Assembly: GCF_901709675.1 (NCBI RefSeq)
Contig: NC_051099.1
Location: 5,020,001 to 5,084,000 of the forward strand
Source of the DNA: Syngnathus acus
Lineage: Eukaryota; Chordata; Actinopteri; Syngnathiformes; Syngnathidae
DNA length: 64,000 bases
Reading direction: 5' to 3'
Shown: positions 1 through 50,915 of the stretch, piece after piece
Layout of the letters: the number at the start of each line of letters is the position of its first letter
How positions within the stretch are numbered: position 1 is the first letter of the stretch
Notes under the pieces: generated by a model
Databases searched by the model: none
Seen by the model: the letters and a program-made list of their open reading frames with translations, nothing else
Told to the model about the DNA's origin: nothing
Made by a program: the position numbers and the translations under genes

Positions 1-40
1 ACACCAAACACATGCTGTCAATGACCCAGCCAATGCAAAT

Positions 41-427
41 TACCGTATTTTCTGGACTATAAGGCGCACCGGATTATAAGGCGCACCTTCAATGAATGGC
101 CCATTTTAAAACTTTGTCCTTATATAAGGCGCACCGGACTATAAGGTGCACCATTAATGCATCACGTCAGATTTTAAATCCAGATCAAATCATTCTCCAT
201 TTTATTTTTATTTCAACTTCAGATGCAACAAATTACTTTATAATCACAAAATAATGATCCATAGTCTTTTTGATTCATGATTCATAGTCTTCAGCGGGCC
301 ACTTATGATTGATTTCATGACACAATGCTTCGGGCCAGTTTAAATTTAGGAATTTAGTCCATATATAAGGTGAATTTGAGAAAACCTTAGGTTTTTAGGT
401 GCGCCTTATAGTCCGGAAAATACGGTA
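41..427. repeat. foldback MITE-like element, copy 1 (type A interior)
   Basis: Bounded by TA on both sides. It starts CCGTATTTTC and ends GGAAAATACGG, its inverse complement. Internal TATAAGGCGCACC motifs are repeated near both ends. The interior runs from the CATTAATGCATCACGTCAG stretch through an AGCGGGCCACTTATG stretch and matches copies 2, 5, 6 and 8. It lies in an ints2 intron. The TA ends suggest a TA target-site duplication, as in Tc1/mariner-type MITEs. The family name is not known to me. Confidence 0.85.
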
Positions 428-508
428 ACAGACAATTTCAAATTGATACTTAATCACTTGAGCCTGCAAAAATGAGGTATTAAAATGTTCATGAGATTAC
501 AAAAGCAC

Positions 509-577
509 CTGTTCTGTGAAGATCTCCTGCGTGAAGATGGTCTTCATCTTACTCAGAGAGCTCGGTTTGATGGCAAT
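509..577 (-). CDS. ints2: ints2 coding exon (residues 496-518), last one in the window
   Basis: A 69-nt phase-0 exon encoding IAIKPSSLSKMKTIFTQEIF, then TEQ. The acceptor is CATAG and the donor is CAG|GTGCTT. The gene continues to the left of position 1. Confidence 0.92.
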
Positions 578-3500
578 CTATGGAAGAAAAAGATGAAACG
601 TGGCAGCTTTACTCCGAGTGAAAACAACCCGGAGGCATCGGTGGAGGTATTGCTATTTTTCAATTTCCTCTTTTCATATTTCATAAAAAAAAAAAAAAAC
701 ACTTCTTGCCAGGCACAATGGTGAATTGATAGGGTTGCCCTAAGGGCGGAAACAAACGGACTCTAAATCCAATTACATTGCACATCTTAGTGGAACATAC
801 ACTGAGACGGGAAAACCACTTAGCACGCATGAGGGAGAAAATAGTACACTTAATAAGTTATAAAAGGGCAAAACTGCTGCAAGGGACATCGGAGTGTCTT
901 GAAAGACACAGTATGTGTATGCTCAAAGTGTTTCATCAGTGCTTTAGTCTTTACATGTGCCACTGCAGCAGTGGGGGGGGGGGGCAGTATTCGGTCAGAC
1001 ACACTAACGTATTGATCACTGTCCTCATCCTACCTATCATCTTACCTTCATCCCCAAAGTAGAACACACCAACTCAATAATGGAGCTGAGCTGGTTGCTG
1101 TGGAAATACATGGCCACTAGTAATAGCATTTCTCCGAAAGAAGCAGATACACCTGCAGCACTGGATGGGGGGGGGGCACACATAGAAGAAACTGGTTCTT
1201 AAACCGGCATTTTACAGGACATCTATTTGAAACATTTAAAAAAAAAAAAAAAAATGATGGAATGACATCAGGAAAGAATGTAAACAATCCGCTTTTTATG
1301 ATTTGTGAGTTATTGCTTCAGGATAAGATTCCAAAGCGCCAGCAAAGAATACAGCATTATCTTTTGAGGGCAACCATAAAATTCGATGACTGTATTGGCA
1401 AATAAATGATCGACACAACAGCAAGGGGATCATTATGGTCTTTCTCAAAGCCCAATAAAAACTCGTATGGGTTTATTTTTATTTGACATATAGGGCAATG
1501 TTATTATCGTTATTTCTATTAAACACCGGACAGTAGTTACGCAGCGAGTATTTCCACTTTCACAGTAATGTTACAATTGACGTGTTTGGATTTTCACGCT
1601 ACACCAAAATGTATCGCTTTTTCCACACAATAAAGTTTACAATTAGAAAATGATTGATGTGGGCAACATTGATCGATTTGACTTATTGAACTTGTGCTTG
1701 ATAAAACATCACACAAGAACCAAGATACAAAAGCATGGGTGGAGGCAACCATAAAGTAAAATGGTGTGTGCAGACGTTCTTACCTCTCAAAGTACTCCTC
1801 TTCTTTGATCATCCAGCTGAGCCACATGACCATGAGCTGCTCCTGCTCGGGTGTGCTAGAGGCATGCGAGAAACAAGACGCGTCAAGAATATAAAACAGG
1901 ACGACAAAAAAAATAGAAATGTGCTTCATTTCGGGATCAGTGATTTGAACATGGTGTACCTGACCAGCGTGGGAAAGGCTAATAGTTTGCAGAAGGACAA
2001 GGAGACAAAGCGAACACCGGCGGGAGTGGCTGGAGGTCGGCTCGTCATCAGTTGCAGAAGTTGCTCGGCCTCCTCGTCTGTTGGTCTGGGACAGGAGCAC
2101 AATCAAACACGTTCATTTCCGATCAGATCGAGTACTACGTTCCTTTACCTGAGACCAGCGATGCCCATGAGAGCACAGTAGAGTCGGAGTAGAGCGCTGG
2201 CCTTCACCACGTGTTCTTCTCTGAGGCCCGAGTAGCCGAAGCCACCTTCGTCATCCGTGTCGCCGTCGTTGGGAACGTGCGTGCTGCGCGAGCGAGGCAA
2301 GATAGCGACCAACTCCAGCAGCAGTTGCCTGCGCATCTGCCACAGCACTGAGCTGCTCTCTCGCTTTCTCTAGTGGGAGAGAAAAAAAAAAAGAAAAACA
2401 CAGGAGATGATGAGTAATCGTCCCGTTAGCTCATTGCTTTCCTCATCTTACAATCAGAGCAAGAAATTCATATTATTTCCTCCAGCAAAAATGCAATTGA
2501 GAATTTAGAGTCGAATGCTAAGAAGGCTACACCTTATTATAAAACGCTTCCCTGCGACAGCAGAGCCTTTTTCGTCACGGCTGGGAAAAGGCTCAATGGC
2601 ATCTTTTCAAAAGGGATACGAGACGCGATGGCATTTCGAGAGAAGAGCTCCTGCTTCTCCATAACAGAGAAGAAATGTCAGGAGATGGCAAGATAAGCAA
2701 GGCCATTTGAAGCTGTTGTGCCATTTTAAATGCACACTTCTAGTTGGGAAAATTACCGTTTCCCCTTTTCAATGGGGACGATAAGGCGGGCACAAAACAA
2801 AAGGTCACACACGTTGGAGATTCCAAAAAGGGATGATGGCTACATGAGAATGTCAAGGCGTGCGAGTGACTTCAACGACGGCCCCCGTTATCCTGAATCA
2901 AAAACAAAAGGAACTCACCTGTTGCCCATTGCGGATGAACATGCTGAACCACGTGCGGACTTTGCTGTTAGTACCAAGCAGCAGACCGCTGACATAAGAA
3001 ACTAGGGGGCTGACGGCCTCATCTGCTGTGTCTGGTTTGTAATCCAGAGTCAGAGCCACGCCCAGGCCAGGAAGATGACATTCCTCCACCTAAGAAAAAT
3101 ACAAATAGAACATTTGATTTCACTGTCATGTCAAAAGCAATTTGTGGTACCTTCAAGCAACTGGCTGATCCTGATACATTCTTTTCTGTAGGTATTCAAA
3201 AAATGGTGTGGTTTTTTTTTTCCTCCACTGACCACCATGGCTCTGATGTTGAGAGCCTGTGAAGGGTTCATCTGACACAGCTGCCTAAGGGCTTCGGTCC
3301 TGCGCCGACCACCAACGCTCTCTTCATCCTGACGCTCTCCGTTCTTGATCAAACCTCTGCACACTGCAAACACAAGCGCACACATTTCCAGTAGGCTCGC
3401 TCGCTCGCTTTGTGTGATTATCGGACATTATACTTCTGTCACGGTCACACTCGGTTTATTCTTAAAGAAAGTCATGCCTGAAATCACAACATTGAGTATG

Positions 3501-4609
3501 CATATATTTTATTAGGCTCACTGGAGAAAAGCAATTTGTTTAGATTAAGCATGTTCTTTTGCAATCTTTGTTAAATTAGCAACTCACCAATTCTCTATTT
3601 GGAGCAGCCAACGTACAATGTGTGAAATTGACTTTACTGAAAGCGGTTAAACAAAACTCGGATGGGTTTATTGTGGATGAAGTAAACCTGGGTTGCGTTG
3701 TCAGAAACGTAAGACAGAGCATTTACCTTCATTGAAGCTGTCAGGCACATTGGCAACCAGAAGACAAAGAAACCAATCGCCGTTGCGAACATGCAGCAAA
3801 GCCTCTGCCACGTCCACGATTGGCAGCAGGGAAGGCAGTTCTGTCCAGACAAAATGCACAGGAGAGGATGAATTTTCTTTTTTGCAATATATTTAACAGA
3901 TTTACATACCTGCTTGTAGAATGCAAAGTACGTCGGCAACCTCTTCCAAGTACACCGGGCTTTCAAACAGTTCTGAGGACTTCAGAAAGAATTCTCCATT
4001 GGAATCGGCCACCTAAGAGACACAGATGAACAACTCCTTGACTACCTGCTTTGATAAACGAACAGAAACAGCTTAATAATTTAGTTTGAGTATGACGATG
4101 ATATCTGTACCTTACTCATGATTGCTAAAAGCTCACTGAGGGTCAGACGAAGTCTCCTGAGCGGATCGCTGTGTTCGAACTCCAAGGTGAGCCCATGCTG
4201 CAGCTGTGACACCAAGATACTCTCCACATTGGAACCACCTGCTTTGTGCCTGGCGCGTGAAAATGTTCAGAAATAAACTCCCTTATTTGACAGAACCGAA
4301 GTGATGAGGGGATTACCTTAGCTGCTGCTCCTTCCTGGCATCCTGCTCCAAGGCGTGAAAGTCAACAGACAGCAGCGCCACAATGGAGTTGACAGCTTCC
4401 ACTCCCGAGAGCAGCCGGAGGATGAGCTTCTTGTCCTCGGCCCAAGCCGGGCTCTGGTCAGCCGGGGCACACAAAGCCATCCTCACCAAGCAGGGAAGCA
4501 GTAACCTCAGCTCGGGGTCACTGAGAGCTGCCAGCCGCTGCACATCCACCTTCTGCATGGCTTCAAATGCAAAAGGGCTGACAAACTGCAGCCCTGCACT
4601 GTCTGTCAT
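509..4609 (-). CDS. ints2: ints2, Integrator complex subunit 2 (5' half of gene, 11 coding exons, truncated by window edge)
   Basis: INTS2 is a large helical scaffold subunit of the nuclear Integrator complex, which cleaves snRNA 3' ends and attenuates paused RNA polymerase II. Coding exons on the minus strand: 4317-4609, 4111-4249, 3910-4012, 3727-3840, 3233-3363, 2919-3089, 2149-2369, 1960-2085, 1784-1855, 1046-1160 and 509-577. They join in phase to give residues 1-518. The vertebrate protein is about 1200 residues, so more than half lies left of position 1. Hallmark peptides are LQFVSPFAFEAMQKVDV, LLLPCLVRMALCAPADQS and LRLYCALMGIAG. The start ATG at 4609 sits 2 nt inside its exon, with G at -3, after a CAG acceptor, and the N-terminus matches known INTS2. 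Med13 follows upstream on the same strand, the order known from mammals. No frameshift or missing splice site was seen in the visible part. Confidence 0.96.
1046..1160 (-). CDS. ints2: ints2 coding exon (residues 457-495)
   Basis: Encodes GVSASFGEMLLLVAMYFHSN, then VCSTLGMK. The polypyrimidine tract of its acceptor is a run of nine C. The donor is AAG|GTAAGA. Confidence 0.93.
1784..1855 (-). CDS. ints2: ints2 coding exon (residues 433-457)
   Basis: A 72-nt exon encoding TPEQEQLMVMWLSWMIKEEE, then YFE. The donor is AG|GTAAGA. Confidence 0.94.
1960..2085 (-). CDS. ints2: ints2 coding exon (residues 391-433)
   Basis: Encodes PTDEEAEQLLQLMTSRPPAT and GVRFVSLSFCKLLAFPTLV. Two overlapping donors are present (GTCAG and GTACAC, 4 nt apart). 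Only the GTACAC donor keeps frame with the next exon (LVSTPEQEQ). Confidence 0.92.
2149..2369 (-). CDS. ints2: ints2 coding exon (residues 318-391)
   Basis: Encodes SSSVLWQMRRQLLLEL, an acidic variable loop (NDGDTDDEGG), and EEHVVKASALLRLYCALMGI. Confidence 0.95.
2919..3089 (-). CDS. ints2: ints2 coding exon (residues 261-317)
   Basis: A 57-codon exon in phase 0. It encodes VEECHLPGLGVALTLDY, then VSGLLLGTNSKVRTWFSMF. Confidence 0.95.
3233..3363 (-). CDS. ints2: ints2 coding exon (residues 217-260)
   Basis: Encodes VCRGLIKNGERQDEESVGGR and MNPSQALNIRAMV. The donor is GTG|GTCAGT. Confidence 0.95.
3727..3840 (-). CDS. ints2: ints2 coding exon (residues 179-217)
   Basis: Encodes ELPSLLPIVDVAEALLHVRN and WFLCLLVANVPDSFNE. 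Overlapping open frames on either strand are shadows. Confidence 0.94.
3910..4012 (-). CDS. ints2: ints2 coding exon (residues 145-179)
   Basis: Encodes SNGEFFLKSSELFESPVYLE, then ADVLCILQA. The acceptor is TTAG|GTGG and the donor is CAG|GTATGT. Confidence 0.93.
4111..4249 (-). CDS. ints2: ints2 coding exon (residues 98-144)
   Basis: Encodes SILVSQLQHGLTLEFEHSD and LRLTLSELLAIMSK. The donor is AAG|GTACAG. Phase joins both neighbours. Confidence 0.93.
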
Positions 4610-4611
4610 CT
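4317..4611 (-). CDS. ints2: ints2 first coding exon
   Basis: Residues 1-98. The exon carries the start codon at 4607-4609 and ends LEQDARKEQQLR. Acceptor TTTCAG and donor AG|GTAATC. The longer open frame upstream of the acceptor is intron read-through and is not used. Confidence 0.95.
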
Positions 4612-5069
4612 CTGAAACGGTCAGAGCAAAAACGACGAGAAACATCAGAACCACAACACCAAAGTAGCTGGATCGGTCTTGCAATTTCACTTGATCCCTT
4701 CAATAATACATTGCATTTAATAGAAGACGATCAAATATATTAGTGGTGGTAAACAGAGAAGCTTGTAGTCAGCTTTTTATCTTCACTAACAATGACAGCT
4801 CGGCTAAACGCTAACACGTATGTGAGGAGGAAGTGTTATAAATATTCCAGCTCATAACATTAACACCAAAGCAGCTATCTAACATGTTGGGCATGGTTTT
4901 AATTCAACTTAGAACGCGCATTCCCACTTTTCGCCACTTTTAGGGTGACTTAGCTTGCTACTAGCTGGAGAGCTAATAGCAAAAGCTAACGCTCCTGCAG
5001 AGCCAAACAACGCGGTTGCTAAAAACAGCGTATTTCGGACATTATAAAATGCAGCAGTAATTATCTTAC

Positions 5070-5200
5070 CTTAATTAGGTGCAATATTGCAGCGCAATTG
5101 GTTAATGTTAAGGTGGGAGGCCTCCGGACCTCGGACTTGTCTGAGCACCAAAGCTAAGATGTGTCCGAGAAAGTACCCTTCCTTAGCGGTCACTGAGTTC
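5070..5200 (-). promoter_or_regulatory. ints2: ints2 noncoding first exon and likely promoter region
   Basis: A good 5' splice site on the minus strand (AAG|GTAAGA) ends at 5070. It lies about 460 bp upstream of the first coding exon, so it most likely ends a 5' UTR exon. The 5' limit of this exon cannot be read from sequence and about 5200 is a guess. The DNA from here to about 5390 is unique-looking and bounded upstream by a repeat, so the core promoter is probably in that interval. No TATA box stands out. Confidence 0.5.
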
Positions 5201-5388
5201 TCAAAATGCGTAGCATTTCCCGCACCTTGAGCACTAAAGTGTTGCCATTTCCACTCGGACAGGTCCGCAAAGAGAGAAAAATTAGTAAGATTGTGTGCAC
5301 GGAGCTCAGACAGACTGCTGAAAGCCGGAGCAGACTCGAACTGCGAGACCGGTGGAAGGTAACTAATGTGCCGCTGTTGTATGGGTTG

Positions 5389-6172
5389 TAGTGTTGGCTC
5401 GTGAGTGAACGATTCGTTCAGAATAACGAATCCTTTCAGTGAACGAGAGTGAACGAATCACTTCCTAAAGTGATTCGTTCTTTTTTCAGTTCATATGACT
5501 TCAACCAGTAGGTGTCGGTAATGCACATTGAAGCTGGTGCTACCTCGCCGTAAAACAAAACGAAGAAGAAAATGACGTAACTTCCCGTTCACGAACGAGT
5601 CGTGAATTGCATTTCCCGTTGACCAACGAACGAATCAGTGAGTGAGTGATTCGCATTTCCAGTTCATCGCGAGAACGAATCCGTGAGGGAATGAATCCTG
5701 ACTTTCCCGTTCGCGAACGAGTCAATGAGTCAACTGCCCTCCTTCCCGTGCATCAACGGATCAGTCAGTGATCGTGTTGCGTCTCCCTCCTGGCGTGGAC
5801 TATGTAAACCAGAATGTCGATTTACGATTTACCAAGGAAAGAAAGAACCACTCACTGAAACACCACTTCTTTTATGCGCGTTTTCTCCAAGCTAACGGCT
5901 AACTTTATTGCATGAAGGGATGCGCCGTTATGCAACAACGGGGAGATTATGCTTCTCTTTGGGTAATCTTGATTTTATAACACTTATAGTAGTTTTTAAA
6001 TAACGTGTATGCATATATACGCCTAAATATTGTTATCCAATATACTGCAATTTCACATTGGATTTCTGGTTTGAAATCGAGTGTGTGGGGGGGACGCTTC
6101 GTTTGAACGAATCTTTTGAATGAACTGATTCTAAGGATTCGGTTCACTTAAAAGAACTGGAATGCACATCTG
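5389..6172. repeat. GAACGAATC-rich interspersed repeat (hAT-MITE-like) between ints2 and med13
   Basis: The block begins with GTGTTGGCTCGTGAGTGAAC and holds many direct and inverted copies of GAACGAATC/GATTCGTTC. It also has an internal 'CCAGTAGGTGTCGGTAATGC...AAAACGAAGAAGAA' stretch typical of a common fish nonautonomous element. It ends in a second GAACGAATC cluster at about 6105-6165. The ends are approximate and the terminal repeats imperfect. The hAT assignment is from family resemblance only. Confidence 0.6.
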
Positions 6173-6975
6173 GGTTGACTCCCATTATCATACATTTGCA
6201 GGAATAATAGGATATATTCGTTGATCTTCGTGTTTATTTATGTTAATTTTATTACTTTTATCTTGCCAACATATGCAAAGTAATTTTAGTTTTTAATCTA
6301 AAAAAAAAAAGTGAGCAAACAACTAATAAAAAAATAAGTGCGCATTGCTCGACACGTGAACGCACCATCAAGTGCTTTCCCGTACTTTTGGTAAAGTATA
6401 CATGACAGTAAAAAATAAAATAATTACATAAATAAATAGGAAAACTGAATCAGTCTCTTTGCACTATACAAAAAGGACATTGTTTCCATTGTTATTTATT
6501 TAGGTGTGACATGACTGGGATTGTGAATGTTTCATGAAATTCACCTGGAATGAACCCCAATTATTTTTGCAGCGGTGTAGACCTTGATGGTAAAAATGGA
6601 AAATGAATAAAGCAAAATATTTTGTTTAATATACGGATTTGAAATGGAATCCGAGAGTGATGACAGTCGACAGTAGGACCACTGCGTATTTATAAAGGTC
6701 GTTGACAGCAAGTCGCAAAGATGGACATGGAATGGACTGCCAGCTGCTCCCAAACAACCTTCGGGCACGTAAACAGTTTGCAGGTCAAATGCAGGAATTC
6801 ACCATAAATGGAATTTGGTGGTCTTACACCACTGGACGGACCAGCAACTATATCGCACATAGAAACAAACATGATCATTATATAATTGTTAATAATTTTC
6901 CTACCTTTCTATTGGTGTCCTCTACCAAATAAACAACCAGTCTTTCCGCCTCTATGCAATAAACACAACAAGCAC
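6173..6975. other. ints2-med13 intergenic spacer, AT-rich
   Basis: Nothing recognisable as coding. Short poly-A tracts and AT-rich sequence lie between the GAACGAATC repeat and the probable 3' end of med13. Confidence 0.5.
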
Positions 6976-6979
6976 GGGG

Positions 6980-7892
6980 AAAATCTGTTGACACATTTTA
7001 TTCCTAAAACAGAAGCCACAGCACCAACTGCTGGCATGGCATTCATATATATAATTATCTATATAGATAGCCGTTTGGTTTTTGTGTCTAAATGTGTGGT
7101 ATAAAATACTATATACAACAATGTACCTCTTTATTAGAACACAGTGAAGTTCATTGCTGTACAATTCCTACGTAGCTACAGCTTAGCTGTAATTCACAAT
7201 TCTCCACTTCTTCTGTACATTGTGACAATACAAATAGTCTCTTTCTCCATTACAAAAAATAATACTCTGAAAGCAACCGACTGGGACTTTCTTTCCTTTT
7301 TCTGCAATAGTTTCTCCATTTTGTTTTTTTTACGCAAGATGATTACATATATCTTAGACCAATTGCTTTAAAGCAAGAAGGTGTTATAAACCTTCTCCAT
7401 TTATATATTTCTCTATATATATATATTTATAAAAAGCGGTTAAGAAATCATACATTTGAAAAGATACAATAAATAAGATAGACGCAGGCTTTTCATTTGG
7501 ATATAATTCCATCCAAAGGAATAAAAAGGAATTTTAGGCTGTCACACCAAAAATCCATTCTTTAAAAGTTATTTTCTTGATCAAGTACATCCCTTTATCT
7601 CTTTTCCGTCTTTCCCAAAACAGACTGGCCAGTGCATGTGCTGCCATGTTAAAAAGAAACATGACAACCAATCTGTCGCTCTCCCACGTTCCTTTACTCT
7701 GATCTTCCCATAATTGTTTTCATTTATTCCCGCATCTATGAGTGCATGTCTTTGCGCCAAGGGGACAACCAACCATCAAAACTGATCTTGGAATGAGATC
7801 CAACGCTGTGCTTCGTTCGCTCTGGTGTCATGAAACCCCTACGGAGTTATCGCTTTGGACTTCTCTTCTTGAAATGTCTCTCCTGTGGTGGG
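6980..7892 (-). other. med13: med13 3' untranslated region (inferred)
   Basis: About 0.9 kb between the TAG stop (7893-7895) and the candidate polyadenylation signals. It is AT-rich with several T-tracts and no coding frame of note. The length is inferred and could be longer. Confidence 0.5.
6997..7002 (-). terminator. med13: candidate med13 polyadenylation signal
   Basis: AATAAA on the minus strand, followed about 20-35 nt later by a GT-rich stretch (TGCTTGTTGTGTTT), as expected for a cleavage site near 6975-6985. A second AATAAA lies at 7130-7135 and could give a shorter 3' UTR. The choice between them cannot be settled from sequence. Confidence 0.45.
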
Positions 7893-48826
<40,934 letters not shown>

Positions 48827-49420
48827 CCTTTCTTTCACTCCGAGGTCCAACTCGCCATCATTTCACTTCCCGGGAAATAAAAGGGCAATGTTCAGATTTG
48901 TCTTGTCTGATGTGTTCAAGCTTAATCAGCGAGTAATAATTTCTGCAACATTTGGCTGGAGGATAGTTAATTTAACAACCTTCCAATTGCAGTTCGCCCG
49001 CCGGGGTTTTAAAAAAGCGGATAAAATTGGTTATGTTAATCTTTAGGGCGACATCTCAAAAGCATCCCAAGTTCAATCAATTTCCAGGAGGCAAAAATGT
49101 TCATAAAACAAAAAGAAAAGGAGAGCAAAGAACCAACTCTCCCCCTCCCCCTTAGCCCTAAAAACGGTCTCAGCTTAAAAAATAAAAAATATTCCGTCGC
49201 ACTCCACCGCGACAAAATTCATTCTAAAAACAAAATACATCCCCGTAAGAGCCGGTAAAAATGGCATCAGCCTCGATTCGAACAATGATTACGATCATGA
49301 TTTCTGTCTCGGTTCCTGTTGGTTTCCATTTGAATTCATGGATTCCTTTCTTTAATGGCGGCCACAGGGACAATTCTGCCTTCCACAGCCGATTGGCTCG
49401 TTCGTGGTCAAAGATTTATC
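48827..49420 (-). promoter_or_regulatory. med13: probable med13 5' UTR and promoter
   Basis: Lies directly upstream of the start codon. A perfect palindrome TTCCCGGGAA lies at 48867-48876. On the minus strand there is a CCAAT box (AGCCAATC, about 49391-49398) and, 30-40 nt after it, GCCGCCATT (49355-49363), similar to YY1/initiator sites. The transcription start is not determined, and no TATA box or strong CpG island is evident. Confidence 0.35.
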
Positions 49421-50662
49421 AAGTTTGCGGGACTTAACCACATTGGACCGATACATCGTTAAAACATCCGGTTAAAATAAATGTTTGTCTTAGATTCTTC
49501 CCCTCGTAGTGATTTATGTTTCCAAAGCAATTCCATCAAAATAAAAAAAATTATGCAACACCAACCTTCACCACCATATTTGATCATTTTAACGCATTCT
49601 TATTTATGAGTCAGTCTGTCTTGAGGTGTCCGCCTTTATGATACATTTTATTTTGAAAGTCAAAACACGAGCTTCTGTTCTGAGTCTGGCGCGCTTGACA
49701 CTGTCGTGGTCATGAGGGCTGTAAAAACAGTGTGCTGGTGTGTGTTGCCACTGGGCCGGCGTGAGTGGCGCTACTGAGCAACAGATTTTGTTACTGAAGA
49801 TCATCGCCTCCAAAGTTGCTCACTTTACACAGTGCACCACCTAGCGCATTTAATGTTGCAATTGAAATTGTGCACCCGAGAAGCATCGATCGGTTCTTTG
49901 TGTTGTTTTCATTCATTTAAATCACTCACATTCATTTGACCCCCGATTAATTTGGTGAGATTAACAACGCTACGAATCTAGATAAATAAACTGCATGCAT
50001 GAATGAAATGGCTGTCTCAGTATTATCATCACAATTAGTCTTCAATGCTTGCTTTTATATTTGCAAATGGTTAAAGATTAGGTAAATAATGATAATTACT
50101 TAATAATACGTGTGTCACGTCGCAGTGTTTACGAGTGGGATCTTGTAATTTCCCTGAAGATATCACTCAACCATGTTTAAACTGTGTTGCACAGCAGAAA
50201 TCAATTCAGCTGCTCACTTCTTTTTTTTTGCCACCCCCTTCATTATTTGACACAGTAAATTAGAATTTGTCTCTCATTTGTTTGTCACCAATGGCGGCAA
50301 TTATGCAAACACATTGTTTCTGGTGGAAGTTTTTGCTGGTTGAGCCAGCCACACGTTTGGCCGGGAGGAGCGCCATGATAGGAATGAAAAATAATTGCAG
50401 GTATCTCTGTCCAGTTGTGTTTGCATGACTAATGTGCAAACTGTACTGCGGAATCTGAATACAAGCAATTATTGCAGGGAAATACAAACTGTTCTAATTG
50501 TGGATTTAGAACTGTATGGCACTGGGGAAATATCATTCATAATATTTTATTGAAAACTGCTATGCACAATCAACGCTGCAAAACTTTGAGCTACAGGAAT
50601 GGGCTCATTGCTTTGCTCAAGGGTCCCTTGACAAAAGAAAGAATTTTTTAGCATATTGCCAG

Positions 50663-50693
<31 letters not shown>
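50663..50693. repeat. TTA trinucleotide microsatellite
   Basis: About ten TTA units in a row. Confidence 0.85.
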
Positions 50694-50804
50694 GTCTGCA
50701 CAAAGGCTCATACTGTGCATCTCTTGTTCCAAAGCTTCAAATGAACCACAGGTTTAAATTACCCAGGAAGTATCATTGGCAAGATACAATGGTGGCTTTG
50801 AACA

Positions 50805-50915
50805 ATACAATACAAAACATCTTTATTTATATAGCGGTTTTACAATGGCTTTCGCCATAACAAAGGGCTTTACAAAAACATAAAATAACAATACAACAGA
50901 AAATATCACGTGAAA
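50805..50915 (-). mobile_element. tail fragment of a fish non-LTR element
   Basis: ATACAAAACATCTTTATTTA, TATAGCGGTTTTACAATGG and AAAGGGCTTTACAAAAACAT match the general form of a widespread fish retroelement tail (TTTATTTATATAGCG...GTGCTTTACA). Only about 110 bp is present. Family and strand are uncertain. Confidence 0.4.

Noticed and set aside
4313-4690. Longer N-terminus for ints2 starting at 4690
   Set aside because: The extra residues come from intron sequence upstream of a clear TTTCAG acceptor; INTS2 homology starts at the ATG at 4609.
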